From contig NZ_NPFY01000004.1 of assembly GCF_002259415.1 (NCBI RefSeq), positions 124,001 through 188,000 on the forward strand: DNA of 64,000 nucleotides, in the 5' to 3' direction. A program made the translations under genes and the position numbers. This DNA is from Rhodococcus sp. 14-2470-1b. GTDB taxonomy: Bacteria > Actinomycetota > Actinomycetes > Mycobacteriales > Mycobacteriaceae. Of this stretch, positions 54,593-63,782 are shown piece by piece; positions within the stretch are counted from its first letter, which is position 1; each line of letters starts with the position of its first letter. The notes under the pieces were generated by a model. That model was given only the letters and a program-made list of their open reading frames with translations. It was not told the DNA's origin and made no database searches.

Positions 54593-55668
54593 CCGGTAGC
54601 CTGCGCGTAGCGCTCCTCGGGTCGTCGAACTTCCCGATCGCCGAGCCGTACGCGGGTGGAATGGAAGCGCACATCGGTCAACTGTCCCGTGCGCTGACCG
54701 AGCGCGGGCATTCGGTGACCCTGTTTGCGGCAGAGGGCTCGTCCCTCGATGTCGCGGACGACCTTCTCAGCGTGGCACGGTTGGAGCTGTCCGACATCTC
54801 CAAGGCCGACATCACCACTCCCGCACTTGCCGTCAGCGAGCACCACGCGTACCTGTCGGTGATGATGCAACTGGCCGGTGAACTGTCGGACACGTTCGAC
54901 GTGATCCACAATCACAGCCTGCATTACCTTCCCATCGCGATGTCGCGCACGGTCCGCACTCCCATGCTCACCACCCTGCACACTCCCCCGTTCGCGTGGC
55001 TCGAATCAGCGGTGGCATTGTCCGGGAGCACCGGCGTCGAATTTGCAGCAGTCAGCGAACACGCTGCACGCCAATGGTTTCCTGTCACGGGCCCCGTCAA
55101 CGTCGTGGCGAACGGGATCTCGCTGGAGCGATGGCCGGAAGGTCAGGGAGGCGACGGCGCAGTATGGTCGGGCCGACTGGTGCCCGAGAAGGGGCCTCAT
55201 CTGGCCATCGACGCCGCACGCGCAGCCGGTTTCTCGCTCACCCTCGCGGGTCCGGCGTCGAACACCGCGTACTTCGAGGCGGAAGTGGCGCCCAGACTCG
55301 GCGGAGACGTCACGTACGCCGGCCACCTGCGTCAACGTGAACTCGCGACGCTCGTCGGCACCTCCGCTGTCGCGTTGGCGACGCCGGTCTGGGAGGAGCC
55401 CTACGGTCTGGTCGTGGCCGAAGCGCTTGCGTGCGGAACTCCCGTCGCTGCGTTCGACCGCGGAGGCATACCGGAGATCCTGGACCCGACGTCCGGACGC
55501 CTGGCTCGTCCGGACTCGGTCGAGGATCTTGCACGGGCGATGATCGAAGCCCGCACCCTGTCGCGACACGACGCTCGGGCACGGGCCGAGTCGGCATGCT
55601 CCGAGCGCCGCATGGTCGACCAATACCTGAGCCTGTACGAGTCCATGATGTCCGGCGCCGCGCTGTGA
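54589..55668 (+). CDS. Glycosyltransferase family 4
   Basis: A 359-residue GT4. N-terminal 'EPYAGGMEAHIGQLSRALTE'; C-terminal 'SGRLVPEKGPHLAIDAARAA' and 'PVWEEPYGLVVAEALACGTP' with the E-x7-E motif. Retaining sugar transfer from a nucleotide sugar is expected. Overlaps both neighbours by 4 bases (ATGA and GTGA). Confidence 0.9.
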   Translation: MTGSLRVALLGSSNFPIAEPYAGGMEAHIGQLSRALTERGHSVTLFAAEGSSLDVADDLLSVARLELSDISKADITTPALAVSEHHAYLSVMMQLAGELSDTFDVIHNHSLHYLPIAMSRTVRTPMLTTLHTPPFAWLESAVALSGSTGVEFAAVSEHAARQWFPVTGPVNVVANGISLERWPEGQGGDGAVWSGRLVPEKGPHLAIDAARAAGFSLTLAGPASNTAYFEAEVAPRLGGDVTYAGHLRQRELATLVGTSAVALATPVWEEPYGLVVAEALACGTPVAAFDRGGIPEILDPTSGRLARPDSVEDLARAMIEARTLSRHDARARAESACSERRMVDQYLSLYESMMSGAAL

Positions 55669-56669
55669 TCGGCTACTACGCGCACCATCACGGCACCGGC
55701 CACATGACGCGTGCGACCTCCATCGCTGCGGCGACCGACGAGCCCGTCACAGTGCTGTCTTCGCGACAACCGTTCCCGCACAGCGACGTCGAATGGTTGC
55801 AGCTCCCCCTCGACACCCCACAAGCCAGCGACACCGGTGACCCCGAGTACGCGGCGAACGAGACTGCCGGAGGAATCCTCCACTGGGCCCCGACGGGCGT
55901 GCGCGGCCTGACCGATCGCATGGCGCTGATCGCCGAGTGGGTGGCCCGCGTGCGCCCACGGCTCATCGTCGTCGACGTGTCGGTGGAAGTGACGCTGCTG
56001 GTCCGCTTGCTCGGGGTGGACGTCGTCGTCATGGCCATGCCAGGCGAGCGGACGGACACTCCCCACACCCTCGCGTACCGAGCAGCGTCGGCGATCGTCG
56101 CGCCGTGGTCGCGATCGGTCTACGACCCACAGTGGCTTCGGCCGTATGCGGACAAGACTACGTACGTCGGTGCGATCAGCAGGTTCGACGGCCGCGACCG
56201 AGAGACGGTCGGTAGCGACGCCTCCATCGTCGTTCTCGGCGGTGCGGGTGGTACGACACTCGCCGCGTCCGATATCGAGCTCGCCGGTGCAGCCAACCCC
56301 GAATTTCGCTGGATCGCAGCAGGAATCGATGCCTCGTCGTGGAGAGCGGACGTCTGGCCGCTGCTGTGTTCGGCCACGGTCGTGGTGACCCACGCCGGGC
56401 AGAACGCGTTGGCCGACGTTGCAGCCGCGGGGTCGCCGGCAATCGTCATTCCACAGGATCGCCCGTTCGACGAGCAGGCCGCCAGCGCGCGGGCCCTCGG
56501 TTCGGCATCCGTGGCGGTCGTCACCCCCGTGTGGCCCGACCCTCGAGGCTGGAGAACCCTGCTGGACAGAGCGATCGATCTCGGAGGATCCGGATGGGAT
56601 CGTGTGGAGCAGCGCGGTGCAGCCCGCCGTGCCGCCGGAGTGCTCACGGCCGGGACGCCCCTCCGATGA
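55665..56669 (+). CDS. GT28/UGT-type glycosyltransferase-like protein
   Basis: A 334-residue GT-B protein; GTG overlapping the previous stop (GTGA). 'IGYYAHHHGTGHMTRATSIA' at the start resembles MurG/UGT-type Gly-rich loops; 'VVLGGAGGTTLAASDIE' and 'VVVTHAGQNALADVAAAGSP' are the donor-binding half. Third gene of the plus operon. Confidence 0.82.
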   Translation: MIGYYAHHHGTGHMTRATSIAAATDEPVTVLSSRQPFPHSDVEWLQLPLDTPQASDTGDPEYAANETAGGILHWAPTGVRGLTDRMALIAEWVARVRPRLIVVDVSVEVTLLVRLLGVDVVVMAMPGERTDTPHTLAYRAASAIVAPWSRSVYDPQWLRPYADKTTYVGAISRFDGRDRETVGSDASIVVLGGAGGTTLAASDIELAGAANPEFRWIAAGIDASSWRADVWPLLCSATVVVTHAGQNALADVAAAGSPAIVIPQDRPFDEQAASARALGSASVAVVTPVWPDPRGWRTLLDRAIDLGGSGWDRVEQRGAARRAAGVLTAGTPLR

Positions 56670-57526
56670 GTCTGGCCGTGGTGACGGTCGTCTCGGGCCG
56701 TCACGAACACCTTCGCGAGCAGATCCGCGGGTTGGCACGGTCAACGCGGCCTCCGGACCATCACGTCGTGATCGCGATGGGCGATCCCCGGATCAGCGAC
56801 ATCGTGGCCGACACCGACACCGGCACCGGCACCGGCACCGGCACCGGCACCGCGACAGTGCGGTATATCGATACGGTCGACGGGCGCCTACCTCTGGCTC
56901 ACGCACGTAATCTCGGAGCACAGACAGCATTGGATCAGGGCGCGACCATCCTTGTGTTCCTGGACGTCGACTGCATACCGGGACCGCACATGTTGTCGAT
57001 CTACGAACTCGCCTGCGAGGATTCGTCGAACTCGACGGCCTTGCTGTGCGGTCCGGTCACCTATCTGCCCCCACACCCGGGGCGGTGGTCGGAGGAAGAG
57101 CTGATCGCGCACACGAATCCACATGGTGCGCGGCCGAGTCCGGCCGTCGGAGCCGTCGAATCGGGCACGAACTACGACTTGTTCTGGTCACTGTCGTTTG
57201 CGGTCACCGCGCGGACGTGGGCACAGCTGGGCGGATTCTTCGAGGGCTACACGGGTTACGGCGGTGAGGACACCGACCTCGGAGCGACGGCTCGCGCGTC
57301 GGGAATCGGGCTGCGGTGGGTGGGCGGCGCCCACGCCTATCACCAGCATCATGCAGTGTCCTCGCCCCCGGTCGAGCACGTCGACGACATCGTGCGCAAC
57401 GCTCGGTTGTTTCACACACGGTGGAGCAGGTGGCCGATGGAAGGATGGCTGGCGGAGTTCGAGCGGCGCGGGCTCGTTGCCCGCACCGCGTCCGGACGCA
57501 TTCGGCGCCTCGGTGAACCCCTCTGA
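56666..57526 (+). CDS. Glycosyltransferase family 2 with Thr-Gly repeat
   Basis: A 286-residue GT-A protein. 'LAVVTVVSGRHEHLREQIRG' start, 'LVFLDVDCIPGPHMLS' metal site, 'GYGGEDTDLGATAR' acceptor motif. An in-frame microsatellite gives a Thr-Gly run at about 50-60, between strand 2 and the donor site. Last gene of the plus operon. Confidence 0.88.
   Translation: MSLAVVTVVSGRHEHLREQIRGLARSTRPPDHHVVIAMGDPRISDIVADTDTGTGTGTGTGTATVRYIDTVDGRLPLAHARNLGAQTALDQGATILVFLDVDCIPGPHMLSIYELACEDSSNSTALLCGPVTYLPPHPGRWSEEELIAHTNPHGARPSPAVGAVESGTNYDLFWSLSFAVTARTWAQLGGFFEGYTGYGGEDTDLGATARASGIGLRWVGGAHAYHQHHAVSSPPVEHVDDIVRNARLFHTRWSRWPMEGWLAEFERRGLVARTASGRIRRLGEPL
56819..56851. repeat. ACCGGC hexanucleotide microsatellite in a glycosyltransferase gene
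   Basis: Five ACCGGC units plus ACC. Each unit adds Thr-Gly to the protein without changing frame, so copy-number changes would vary length but not switch the gene off. Confidence 0.9.
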
Positions 57527-57532
57527 GCGTCG

Positions 57533-57727
57533 TCAGTTACCCGGCGAAGTGCCCTCGGAATCGTCCACGAAGGCCCAGTCGCCGTCCTGGTCGACCTCGA
57601 GGCGCCACCCGAGTTCGCTGTTGTCCGCCTTCTCTTCGATGAACCAGTTGTACGCGTCATCGGCGCTCTCGATGTTCTTGGTTGCGACGACGTCGCCTGT
57701 CGGATCGATCACTCTGTAATCAGCCAT
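57533..57727 (-). CDS. Small conserved hypothetical protein
   Basis: A 64-residue soluble acidic protein ('MADYRVIDPTGDVVATKNIE'; 'NSELGWRLEVDQDGDWAFVD'). Sequence looks structured rather than antisense noise, and family members occur in actinobacteria; function unknown to me. It ends 6 bases from the convergent glycosyltransferase. Confidence 0.8.
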   Translation of the reverse strand: MADYRVIDPTGDVVATKNIESADDAYNWFIEEKADNSELGWRLEVDQDGDWAFVDDSEGTSPGN

Positions 57728-57800
57728 GTGTGTGTCGTACCCCTCGGGCCACCGATTCAAAACTCGGTTTGCTCGATCCTTGCCGGGGTACTGGGCTGCA

Positions 57801-59828
57801 ATGACCGTAGTCAGCTCCCCTCATCCCCTCGGCGTGACCCTGCTACCCGACGGCACGGCCGATGTCGCGGTCTACTCGGAGACCGCGGATTCCATCGCAG
57901 TCGTCGTGGTCGACGAATCCGGCGCCGAATTGTCCTCCACGACCCTCGGTACTCGGACCGGGCACGTGTTCCACGGTGTGGTCGACGGCCTGGCGGTCGG
58001 GTCACGGTACGGACTACGGGTGGACGGGCCGTGGAGTCCCGCGGACGGCCTCCGGCACAACGCGCACAAGCTGCTGGTGGACCCGTACGCCCGAGCAATT
58101 GCGGGCACCGTGGATTGGAACGAGTCCGTCTTCTCGCACCTGCACGACGAGCCCGAGACGCGCAACGACGAGGACTCCGCGCCGTCGATGATCCATTCGG
58201 TCGTCGTCGACGACGACTTCGACTGGGGTGACGATGCACCTCCGCGGATTCCTCTGTCCGACAGCATCGTCTACGAAGTGCACGTCAAAGGTTTCACCGC
58301 GCGCCATCCGGACGTCGACGAGAACATCCGCGGTACCTACGCAGGTCTCGGTCACCCCGCAGCCGTTCAGGCGCTCGTCGATCTCGGAGTCACCGCCGTC
58401 GAACTGCTCCCGATTCACCAATTCGTCCAGGATTCGCATCTCCTGGAAGAAGGACGTCGGAACTACTGGGGATACAACTCGATCGGCTTCCTCGCTCCGC
58501 ACAACGAGTACAGCCATGCGGGTGACACCGGCGGCCAGGTGAACGAGTTCAAGTCCATGGTGAAGGCATTGCACGCAGCGGGAATCGAAGTGATCCTCGA
58601 CGTCGTGTACAACCACACGGCCGAAGGCAATCACCTCGGTCCGACGTTGTCGCTCAAGGGAATCGACAATCGTTCCTACTACCGTCTGGTCGAGGAAGAT
58701 CGTGGCTCGTACTTCGACACCACCGGCACGGGCAACAGTCTGAACGTCGGCCACCCTGCCGCGTTGGCCTTGATCATGGACTCGTTGCGCTACTGGGTGA
58801 CCGAGATGCACGTCGACGGATTCCGATTCGACCTCGCGAGTACGTTGACTCGCCAGGATTCCGATCTGGACAAGCACAGCGCCTTCCTCGATCTGGTTCA
58901 TCAGGACCCGACGCTGGCGTCGGTCAAGTTGATCGCCGAGCCCTGGGACACGCAGGGGTACCAGGTCGGCGGCTTTCCGGCGCGATGGTCGGAATGGAAC
59001 GGTAAGTTCCGCGACGACGTGCGTGACTTCTGGCGTTCGGAACCGGGGACTCTGGGCGCTTTCGCGCAGCGGATCACCGGCAGCCCTGACGTCTACGAGA
59101 GCACGCGGCGCCCGACGCTCGCCAGCGTCAACTTCGTCACTGCGCACGACGGTTTCACCCTCGCCGACCTGAATGCGTACGACGGCAAGCACAACGACGC
59201 CAACGGCGAGGACAACCAGGACGGTGAATCGGACAACCGGTCGTGGGGTTGCGGCGCCGAAGGCCCGACCGACGACGAAGGTGTGTTGGCTCTCCGTGCC
59301 CGGCAGCAACGCAATCATATTGCGACGCTTCTACTGTCCGCCGGTGTGCCGATGATTCTCGGCGGCGACGAGATCGGGCGAACCCAGCACGGCAACAACA
59401 ATGCGTACTGCCAGGACAACGAACTCTCGTGGTTCGACTGGGACTCCGCGGACACCGATCTGCTCGCCTTCACCCGCGAGTTGATCGAGCTGAGAAAATC
59501 GCACGCGGCGCTGCGTCCCACGTGGTTTCGCCACGACAGCGAATCCGATGCGGACACCTACGTCGATTTCTACCGCGCCGACGGCGAGAAGCTCACGGAC
59601 GAGGACTGGTCCGACGGGTCGGCGCTGTCGATGCTGGTGGTTCTCGCGTCGGCCGGCGACGACGAAGTGTTCGGGTGGGCGGTGAATGCGTCGAGCGAGA
59701 CGGTGGAGTTCGGCCTACCGTCCGGCAGCTGGCGCCAGGTGTTGTCGAGCGACCCGCAGCAGGCGTACGAGGAATCCGGACCGTCCATCCTGATCGCGGA
59801 TCATTCGTTCACGCTGCTCGCCCGCTGA
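57801..59828 (+). CDS. glgX: Glycogen debranching enzyme GlgX (isoamylase-type)
   Basis: A 675-residue GH13 enzyme; ATG at 57801. CBM48 N-terminal region about 1-140. Catalytic residues: nucleophile D344 ('DGFRFDLAS'), acid/base E380 ('LIAEPWDTQGYQ'), D450 ('VTAHDGFTL'). It hydrolyses alpha-1,6 branches of glycogen. In many relatives treY and treZ follow; they are not here. Followed by a strong hairpin. Confidence 0.93.
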   Translation: MTVVSSPHPLGVTLLPDGTADVAVYSETADSIAVVVVDESGAELSSTTLGTRTGHVFHGVVDGLAVGSRYGLRVDGPWSPADGLRHNAHKLLVDPYARAIAGTVDWNESVFSHLHDEPETRNDEDSAPSMIHSVVVDDDFDWGDDAPPRIPLSDSIVYEVHVKGFTARHPDVDENIRGTYAGLGHPAAVQALVDLGVTAVELLPIHQFVQDSHLLEEGRRNYWGYNSIGFLAPHNEYSHAGDTGGQVNEFKSMVKALHAAGIEVILDVVYNHTAEGNHLGPTLSLKGIDNRSYYRLVEEDRGSYFDTTGTGNSLNVGHPAALALIMDSLRYWVTEMHVDGFRFDLASTLTRQDSDLDKHSAFLDLVHQDPTLASVKLIAEPWDTQGYQVGGFPARWSEWNGKFRDDVRDFWRSEPGTLGAFAQRITGSPDVYESTRRPTLASVNFVTAHDGFTLADLNAYDGKHNDANGEDNQDGESDNRSWGCGAEGPTDDEGVLALRARQQRNHIATLLLSAGVPMILGGDEIGRTQHGNNNAYCQDNELSWFDWDSADTDLLAFTRELIELRKSHAALRPTWFRHDSESDADTYVDFYRADGEKLTDEDWSDGSALSMLVVLASAGDDEVFGWAVNASSETVEFGLPSGSWRQVLSSDPQQAYEESGPSILIADHSFTLLAR

Positions 59829-59842
59829 CGTGCGCTGACGTG

Positions 59843-59876
59843 CGCGGAAATGTAGGCTCTGGCCTACATTTTCGCG
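59843..59876 (+). terminator. Terminator after glgX
   Basis: Fifteen-base arms CGCGGAAATGTAGGC and complement, short loop; single G-U pair in the + transcript. Between convergent glgX and acyl-CoA dehydrogenase genes. Confidence 0.85.
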
Positions 59877-59888
59877 TACAGCGGGATG

Positions 59889-61664
59889 TCAGAACCAGGC
59901 CGGGTCCGTCTCGAGGGTGGTGAGGTCCAGGCTGGACAACAGTGCGAACTGGGGTCCGGTCCTGGGCAGTTCGTGGCGGAAGAAGTATCGGGCGGCCTGA
60001 CGCTTCCCGTCGTAGAAGTCGCCTGTCTTTCCGTCGGCCGCGTTGTGCTGTTCCAGCCACATCCACGCTATGACGACGTGGCCGACGGCCTCGAGATACA
60101 CCGACGAATTAGCGAGTGCCACCTCGGGATCGCCGGTGCCCCACAGAGTTGCCGTGACCTCGAGGACGCTCCCCCATGCAGACTCGAGCGCCGACGCGTA
60201 CTCGTCGGTGCCGAGTTCGCGAGCACGCCTGATGGTCTCGGAGACTCTGGTTCCGAGCAACGGCAGAGCTGCCCCACCCTGCATCGTCACCTTGCGTCCG
60301 AGCAGGTCCAGCCCTTGAATGCCGTGTGTGCCTTCGTGAATGGGGTTGAGCCTGTTGTCTCGGTAGTACTGTTCCACGTCGTAGTCCCGGGTGTAGCCGT
60401 ATCCGCCGTGCACCTGGATTGCCAGACTGTTCGCTTCGAGGCACCACTGCGACGGCCAGCTCTTGGCTATCGGTGTCAGCAGGTCCAGGAGCAGCGTCGT
60501 CTCGCTGCGCACCGACTCGTCCTCGGTGGTGTCCTGCTCGTCCACGAGCTTGGAGCAGTAGAGACCGAGAGCCAAAGCGCCTTCCACGTAGGACTTCTGC
60601 GCCAACAGCATCCGTCGAACATCTGCGTGCTCGATCAGGGCAACAGGCGGCGAGGACGGATCCTTCACGCCGAGCGCACGACCCTGTGTGCGGACCTTCG
60701 CGTACTCGACGGACTTGAGGTAGCCGACGTACCCCAGCGAGATCGCCAGGAAGCCGACACCGATCCTGGCCTCGTTCATCATGTGGAACATGTAGCTCAA
60801 ACCACGATGCTCCTCGCCGACGAGGTAGCCGACAGCACCGGATCCGCCGTGCACGGCGTGCGTTCCATCGCCGAAGTTCAGCAGCGTGTTCGTCGTGCCG
60901 CGGTTGCCCATCTTGTGATTGAGACCGACGAGTGTGACGTCGTTGCGTGTGCCGTCCGGAAGCACCTTGGGCACGACGAACAGTGAGATGCCTTTGACTC
61001 CTGCGCCACCGCCTGCTGCTTTCGCAAGAACCAGGTGGACGATGTTCTCGGTAAGCTCGTGGTCTCCGGCGGAAATCCACATCTTCGTTCCGGTGAGACG
61101 GTAGCTGCCGTCGTCCTGCTTCACCGCACGCGTGGTGATGTCGGCGAGCGACGAACCTGCCTGCGGTTCGGACAAGCACATCGTGCCGAAAGATGTGCCT
61201 TCGAGCATCGGCCGGACGTACTGATCGATCTGTTCCGACGTACCGTACGTGGCGATGAGGTTGGCGTTCGCCATGGTGAGGAACGGGTACGACGAAGTGG
61301 ATGCGTTCGCGGCCTGAAACCAGGCCATCGCGGCGCGCGCGACGGTGGTGGGAAGCTGCATCCCGCCCAGCGACTCGTCGAACTGCCCGGCGATGAGACC
61401 GGACGCCGCATAGATGTCCAACGCTGCCTTGACGTCCGGGATCATCTCGACGGTGCCGTCGGCGCGCATCCGCGGCTCGGTGGCGTCGGACAGCTTGTTG
61501 TGCGGCTCGAAGTGCTTGCGCGCGATGTCCGCGCACAGGTCGAGGACGGCGTCGAACGTATCCTTGGAGTGTTCGGCGAATCGCTTTCTCGTCGTCAGCG
61601 ACTCGACGTCGAGCCACTCGTAGAGAAGAAAGTCGAGGTCACGGCGGGACAGTACATCGGTCAT
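59889..61664 (-). CDS. Acyl-CoA dehydrogenase with extra C-terminal domain (FadE-like)
   Basis: A 591-residue flavoenzyme. Core acyl-CoA dehydrogenase fold at about 60-440; 'MCLSEPQAGSSLADITTRAV' and 'NPIHEGTHGIQGLDLLGRKV' (catalytic Glu) are present. An extra C-terminal domain of about 130 residues occurs in a large-FadE subgroup. It acts on medium- or long-chain acyl-CoAs in beta-oxidation. Downstream of the butyrolactone-receptor-like regulator. Confidence 0.9.
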   Translation of the reverse strand: MTDVLSRRDLDFLLYEWLDVESLTTRKRFAEHSKDTFDAVLDLCADIARKHFEPHNKLSDATEPRMRADGTVEMIPDVKAALDIYAASGLIAGQFDESLGGMQLPTTVARAAMAWFQAANASTSSYPFLTMANANLIATYGTSEQIDQYVRPMLEGTSFGTMCLSEPQAGSSLADITTRAVKQDDGSYRLTGTKMWISAGDHELTENIVHLVLAKAAGGGAGVKGISLFVVPKVLPDGTRNDVTLVGLNHKMGNRGTTNTLLNFGDGTHAVHGGSGAVGYLVGEEHRGLSYMFHMMNEARIGVGFLAISLGYVGYLKSVEYAKVRTQGRALGVKDPSSPPVALIEHADVRRMLLAQKSYVEGALALGLYCSKLVDEQDTTEDESVRSETTLLLDLLTPIAKSWPSQWCLEANSLAIQVHGGYGYTRDYDVEQYYRDNRLNPIHEGTHGIQGLDLLGRKVTMQGGAALPLLGTRVSETIRRARELGTDEYASALESAWGSVLEVTATLWGTGDPEVALANSSVYLEAVGHVVIAWMWLEQHNAADGKTGDFYDGKRQAARYFFRHELPRTGPQFALLSSLDLTTLETDPAWF

Positions 61665-61721
61665 CGATAATTCCGTTCGCGCAGGGAAATACCTACAGGC
61701 TAGCTCGCCGATCGAACCCCA

Positions 61722-62393
61722 TCAGGCGCTTACGCCGACTTCGGGCTCGGACACGGACCAATCGCGTGGCTCGCAGAGCGCGAGTGCACGCGTGCGCTCC
61801 AGCGCCGCGGGTGCGGCGATCGACGGGAGCATCAGCTGCCACATGTCCGACAACCGGGCGTAGAGGTCCGCACGCCCGTGAAGCACCTCCGACAGAGTCT
61901 GAACGCCGGTGAACGCGCCGACGACGAACGCTGCCAGCGCCTCGGTGTCGACGCCTGTCGCCAGGTCGCCTTCTTCTGCGGCCCGGGCCGCGAGCAGTTG
62001 GATCGATTCGATCCAGTCACGGTACGGGCGCTGAACCGGTCCTTGCATGCTGCCGATCTCGAGCGTCAACCGCATTCCGCCGCGAGCCATCGGCTCTTCG
62101 AGGAGTTGGCGTGCCATCTCCTGACTGATGCAGATCACGGCGTCGAGTGCGCGCGGTACCTGCGCGGTGATGGTGCGGACACCGTCCATTGCAAGCTGAT
62201 GCTGCGCGTCGATGACCGCGTGGGCGAGCTCTTCCTTGGAGGAGAAATGGAAGTACATCGCGCCTTTGGTGACTCCGGCATGAGCCAGGATCGTAGACAG
62301 GCTGGCGGTTCCGTACCCGTGTTTCTCGAAGCTCACTGCTGCGCCGAGCAGCACTGCTTGACGTGTGTTCTCAGCTCTCTGCTGCACGAGCAC
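61722..62393 (-). CDS. TetR regulator of the gamma-butyrolactone-receptor (ScbR-like) group
   Basis: A 223-residue regulator; GTG at 62393 with AGGA 7 bases before. 'VQQRAENTRQAVLLGAAVSF' and 'SLSTILAHAGVTKGAMYFHF' are characteristic of ScbR/ArpA-like proteins. Some members sense gamma-butyrolactones; no butyrolactone synthase (AfsA) gene is visible. Could instead be a lipid-ligand sensor for the nearby acyl-CoA dehydrogenase. Confidence 0.83.
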   Translation of the reverse strand: MLVQQRAENTRQAVLLGAAVSFEKHGYGTASLSTILAHAGVTKGAMYFHFSSKEELAHAVIDAQHQLAMDGVRTITAQVPRALDAVICISQEMARQLLEEPMARGGMRLTLEIGSMQGPVQRPYRDWIESIQLLAARAAEEGDLATGVDTEALAAFVVGAFTGVQTLSEVLHGRADLYARLSDMWQLMLPSIAAPAALERTRALALCEPRDWSVSEPEVGVSA

Positions 62394-62440
62394 CTACCGA
62401 TCCTGAAACTCGCTCGCGCGGACGCGAGGCAGTCGACATG

Positions 62441-62458
62441 TAGTGCACTGGTCAACTA
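62441..62458. promoter_or_regulatory. Partial palindrome upstream of the ScbR-like gene
   Basis: Imperfect inverted sequence from TAGTGCACTG to CAACTA, 48 bases upstream of the regulator start; 12 of 18 positions symmetric. Possible autoregulatory site. Confidence 0.35.
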
Positions 62459-62496
62459 TATCGGGTCGGAGTCGGTTGTTCGAATGACCCGACCCT

Positions 62497-63138
62497 TCAC
62501 TGGGCTGCACCGACGTCGTAGACAGCCGCCTCGGGAAGCTCCGAGGCCTTCCCCACCGGCCAGGACAAGGGCTTGCCCCCCAGGGCTGCGAGCTCGTCGA
62601 TCTGTTCCTTGCACCAGGGAGACACCGAACGCCCTCGGCCTACCTCGTCGACGAATTGCACCCATGGCACCCACCTGGCGTCGGCAACCTCGTCGGGATC
62701 GGCCACCGGATCCGGCCCGTCGTAGACGACGCCGAACACCGGGCAGATTTCGTACTCGACGATTCCGTCGTCCATGACCGCCCGATAGCGAAAGCGAGGG
62801 AGCAACAGGAACGGGCTGTCGACCTCGATCCCCAACTCCTGCCCCAAGCGCCGAACGACGGCGCCACCGATATCCTCGCCCGGCGCAGGATGGCCGCAGC
62901 AACTGTTGGTCGTCACGCCCGGCCACGTCTTCTTGTGCAGCGCACGCTGCGTGATCAGCACTTCTCCCCGTGAATTGAAGACGTAGCTGGAGAACGCGAG
63001 GTGCAACGGCGTAGTCGTCGTGTGGACCGTTGCCTTGGGGTGCGTGCCGGTGGCCCGTCCGTCCTCGTCGACCAGGACCACGTACTCGGTGATCACCTCA
63101 GGCGAAGTCGAGGACTCGGAGCGCGAAGTCGAGGTCAT
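62497..63138 (-). CDS. idi: Isopentenyl-diphosphate delta-isomerase, type I
   Basis: A 213-residue Nudix-type isomerase. I use the ATG at 63138 ('MTSTSRSESSTSPEVITEYV'). Catalytic Cys in 'TTNSCCGHPAPGE' (residue 80 or 81) and the Glu in 'EYEICPVFGVV'. It interconverts IPP and DMAPP, feeding carotenoid and other isoprenoid synthesis. No carotenoid genes in the window. Confidence 0.92.
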   Translation of the reverse strand: MTSTSRSESSTSPEVITEYVVLVDEDGRATGTHPKATVHTTTTPLHLAFSSYVFNSRGEVLITQRALHKKTWPGVTTNSCCGHPAPGEDIGGAVVRRLGQELGIEVDSPFLLLPRFRYRAVMDDGIVEYEICPVFGVVYDGPDPVADPDEVADARWVPWVQFVDEVGRGRSVSPWCKEQIDELAALGGKPLSWPVGKASELPEAAVYDVGAAQ

Positions 63139-63216
63139 GTGCCCATGTTCCCAGACAGGAGGCGTGTTCAAACGTCAGCGCTCACACCCGAGTCGTCGCC
63201 GGCCGATGCAGAGCGA

Positions 63217-63708
63217 TCATGCACCCCGCGACGGGTGCGGGCCCGACGGTGCGACGAATGCGCGTTGCTCGTCCGTCAGGCGCTCGGCCCGACCGTCGAC
63301 GACGTGGACCAACACGAACGTCGCCACCGCCGCGCGCTCACCGCCCTGTTCGATGGCGACTCGCACGGTGATGGAAGTGCGGCCGACATCGGTCGCGGTG
63401 ACGTCGACATCGACGCCGCCGGTGAACAGTTCCCGCGAGAAATCCGCGGTCACGTTCACGACCATCACGTCCAGCGCTGTCAACCGACCGTCGCTGGCGT
63501 GACTCAACGCGTCGGCCCACGCCTGGCTCGCCAGCTCCAGAGCGAGGTATGCGGGCACATGCGCGGCATCGACGGTCGACCCGTCTCGCGCCGGCCTGTG
63601 GGTCAACTGCATCGACGCTCGGTACATGGCCGGGACGCTACCGCTCGTCGGCGCCGAGGCACCCGGGAGCCCTTCATCTCCGTCCCGGTGCGCGGTTCGA
63701 GCACTCAT
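63217..63708 (-). CDS. Thioesterase-like hotdog-fold protein
   Basis: About 163 residues from the ATG at 63708; a start at 63627 ('MYRASMQLTHRPARDGSTVD') is equally plausible. 'DFSRELFTGGVDVDVTATDV' and 'GGERAAVATFVLVHVVDG' resemble 4HBT acyl-CoA thioesterases. The AT-rich region before it may hold the promoter, which would favour the shorter form. Confidence 0.72.
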   Translation of the reverse strand: MSARTAHRDGDEGLPGASAPTSGSVPAMYRASMQLTHRPARDGSTVDAAHVPAYLALELASQAWADALSHASDGRLTALDVMVVNVTADFSRELFTGGVDVDVTATDVGRTSITVRVAIEQGGERAAVATFVLVHVVDGRAERLTDEQRAFVAPSGPHPSRGA

Positions 63709-63782
63709 AACAAACTTCTCGACTTTTTCTGGGCTACAATTGTTCTTCCAGTCGGTTTCATCCTCACAGATCGCTGCACTCA

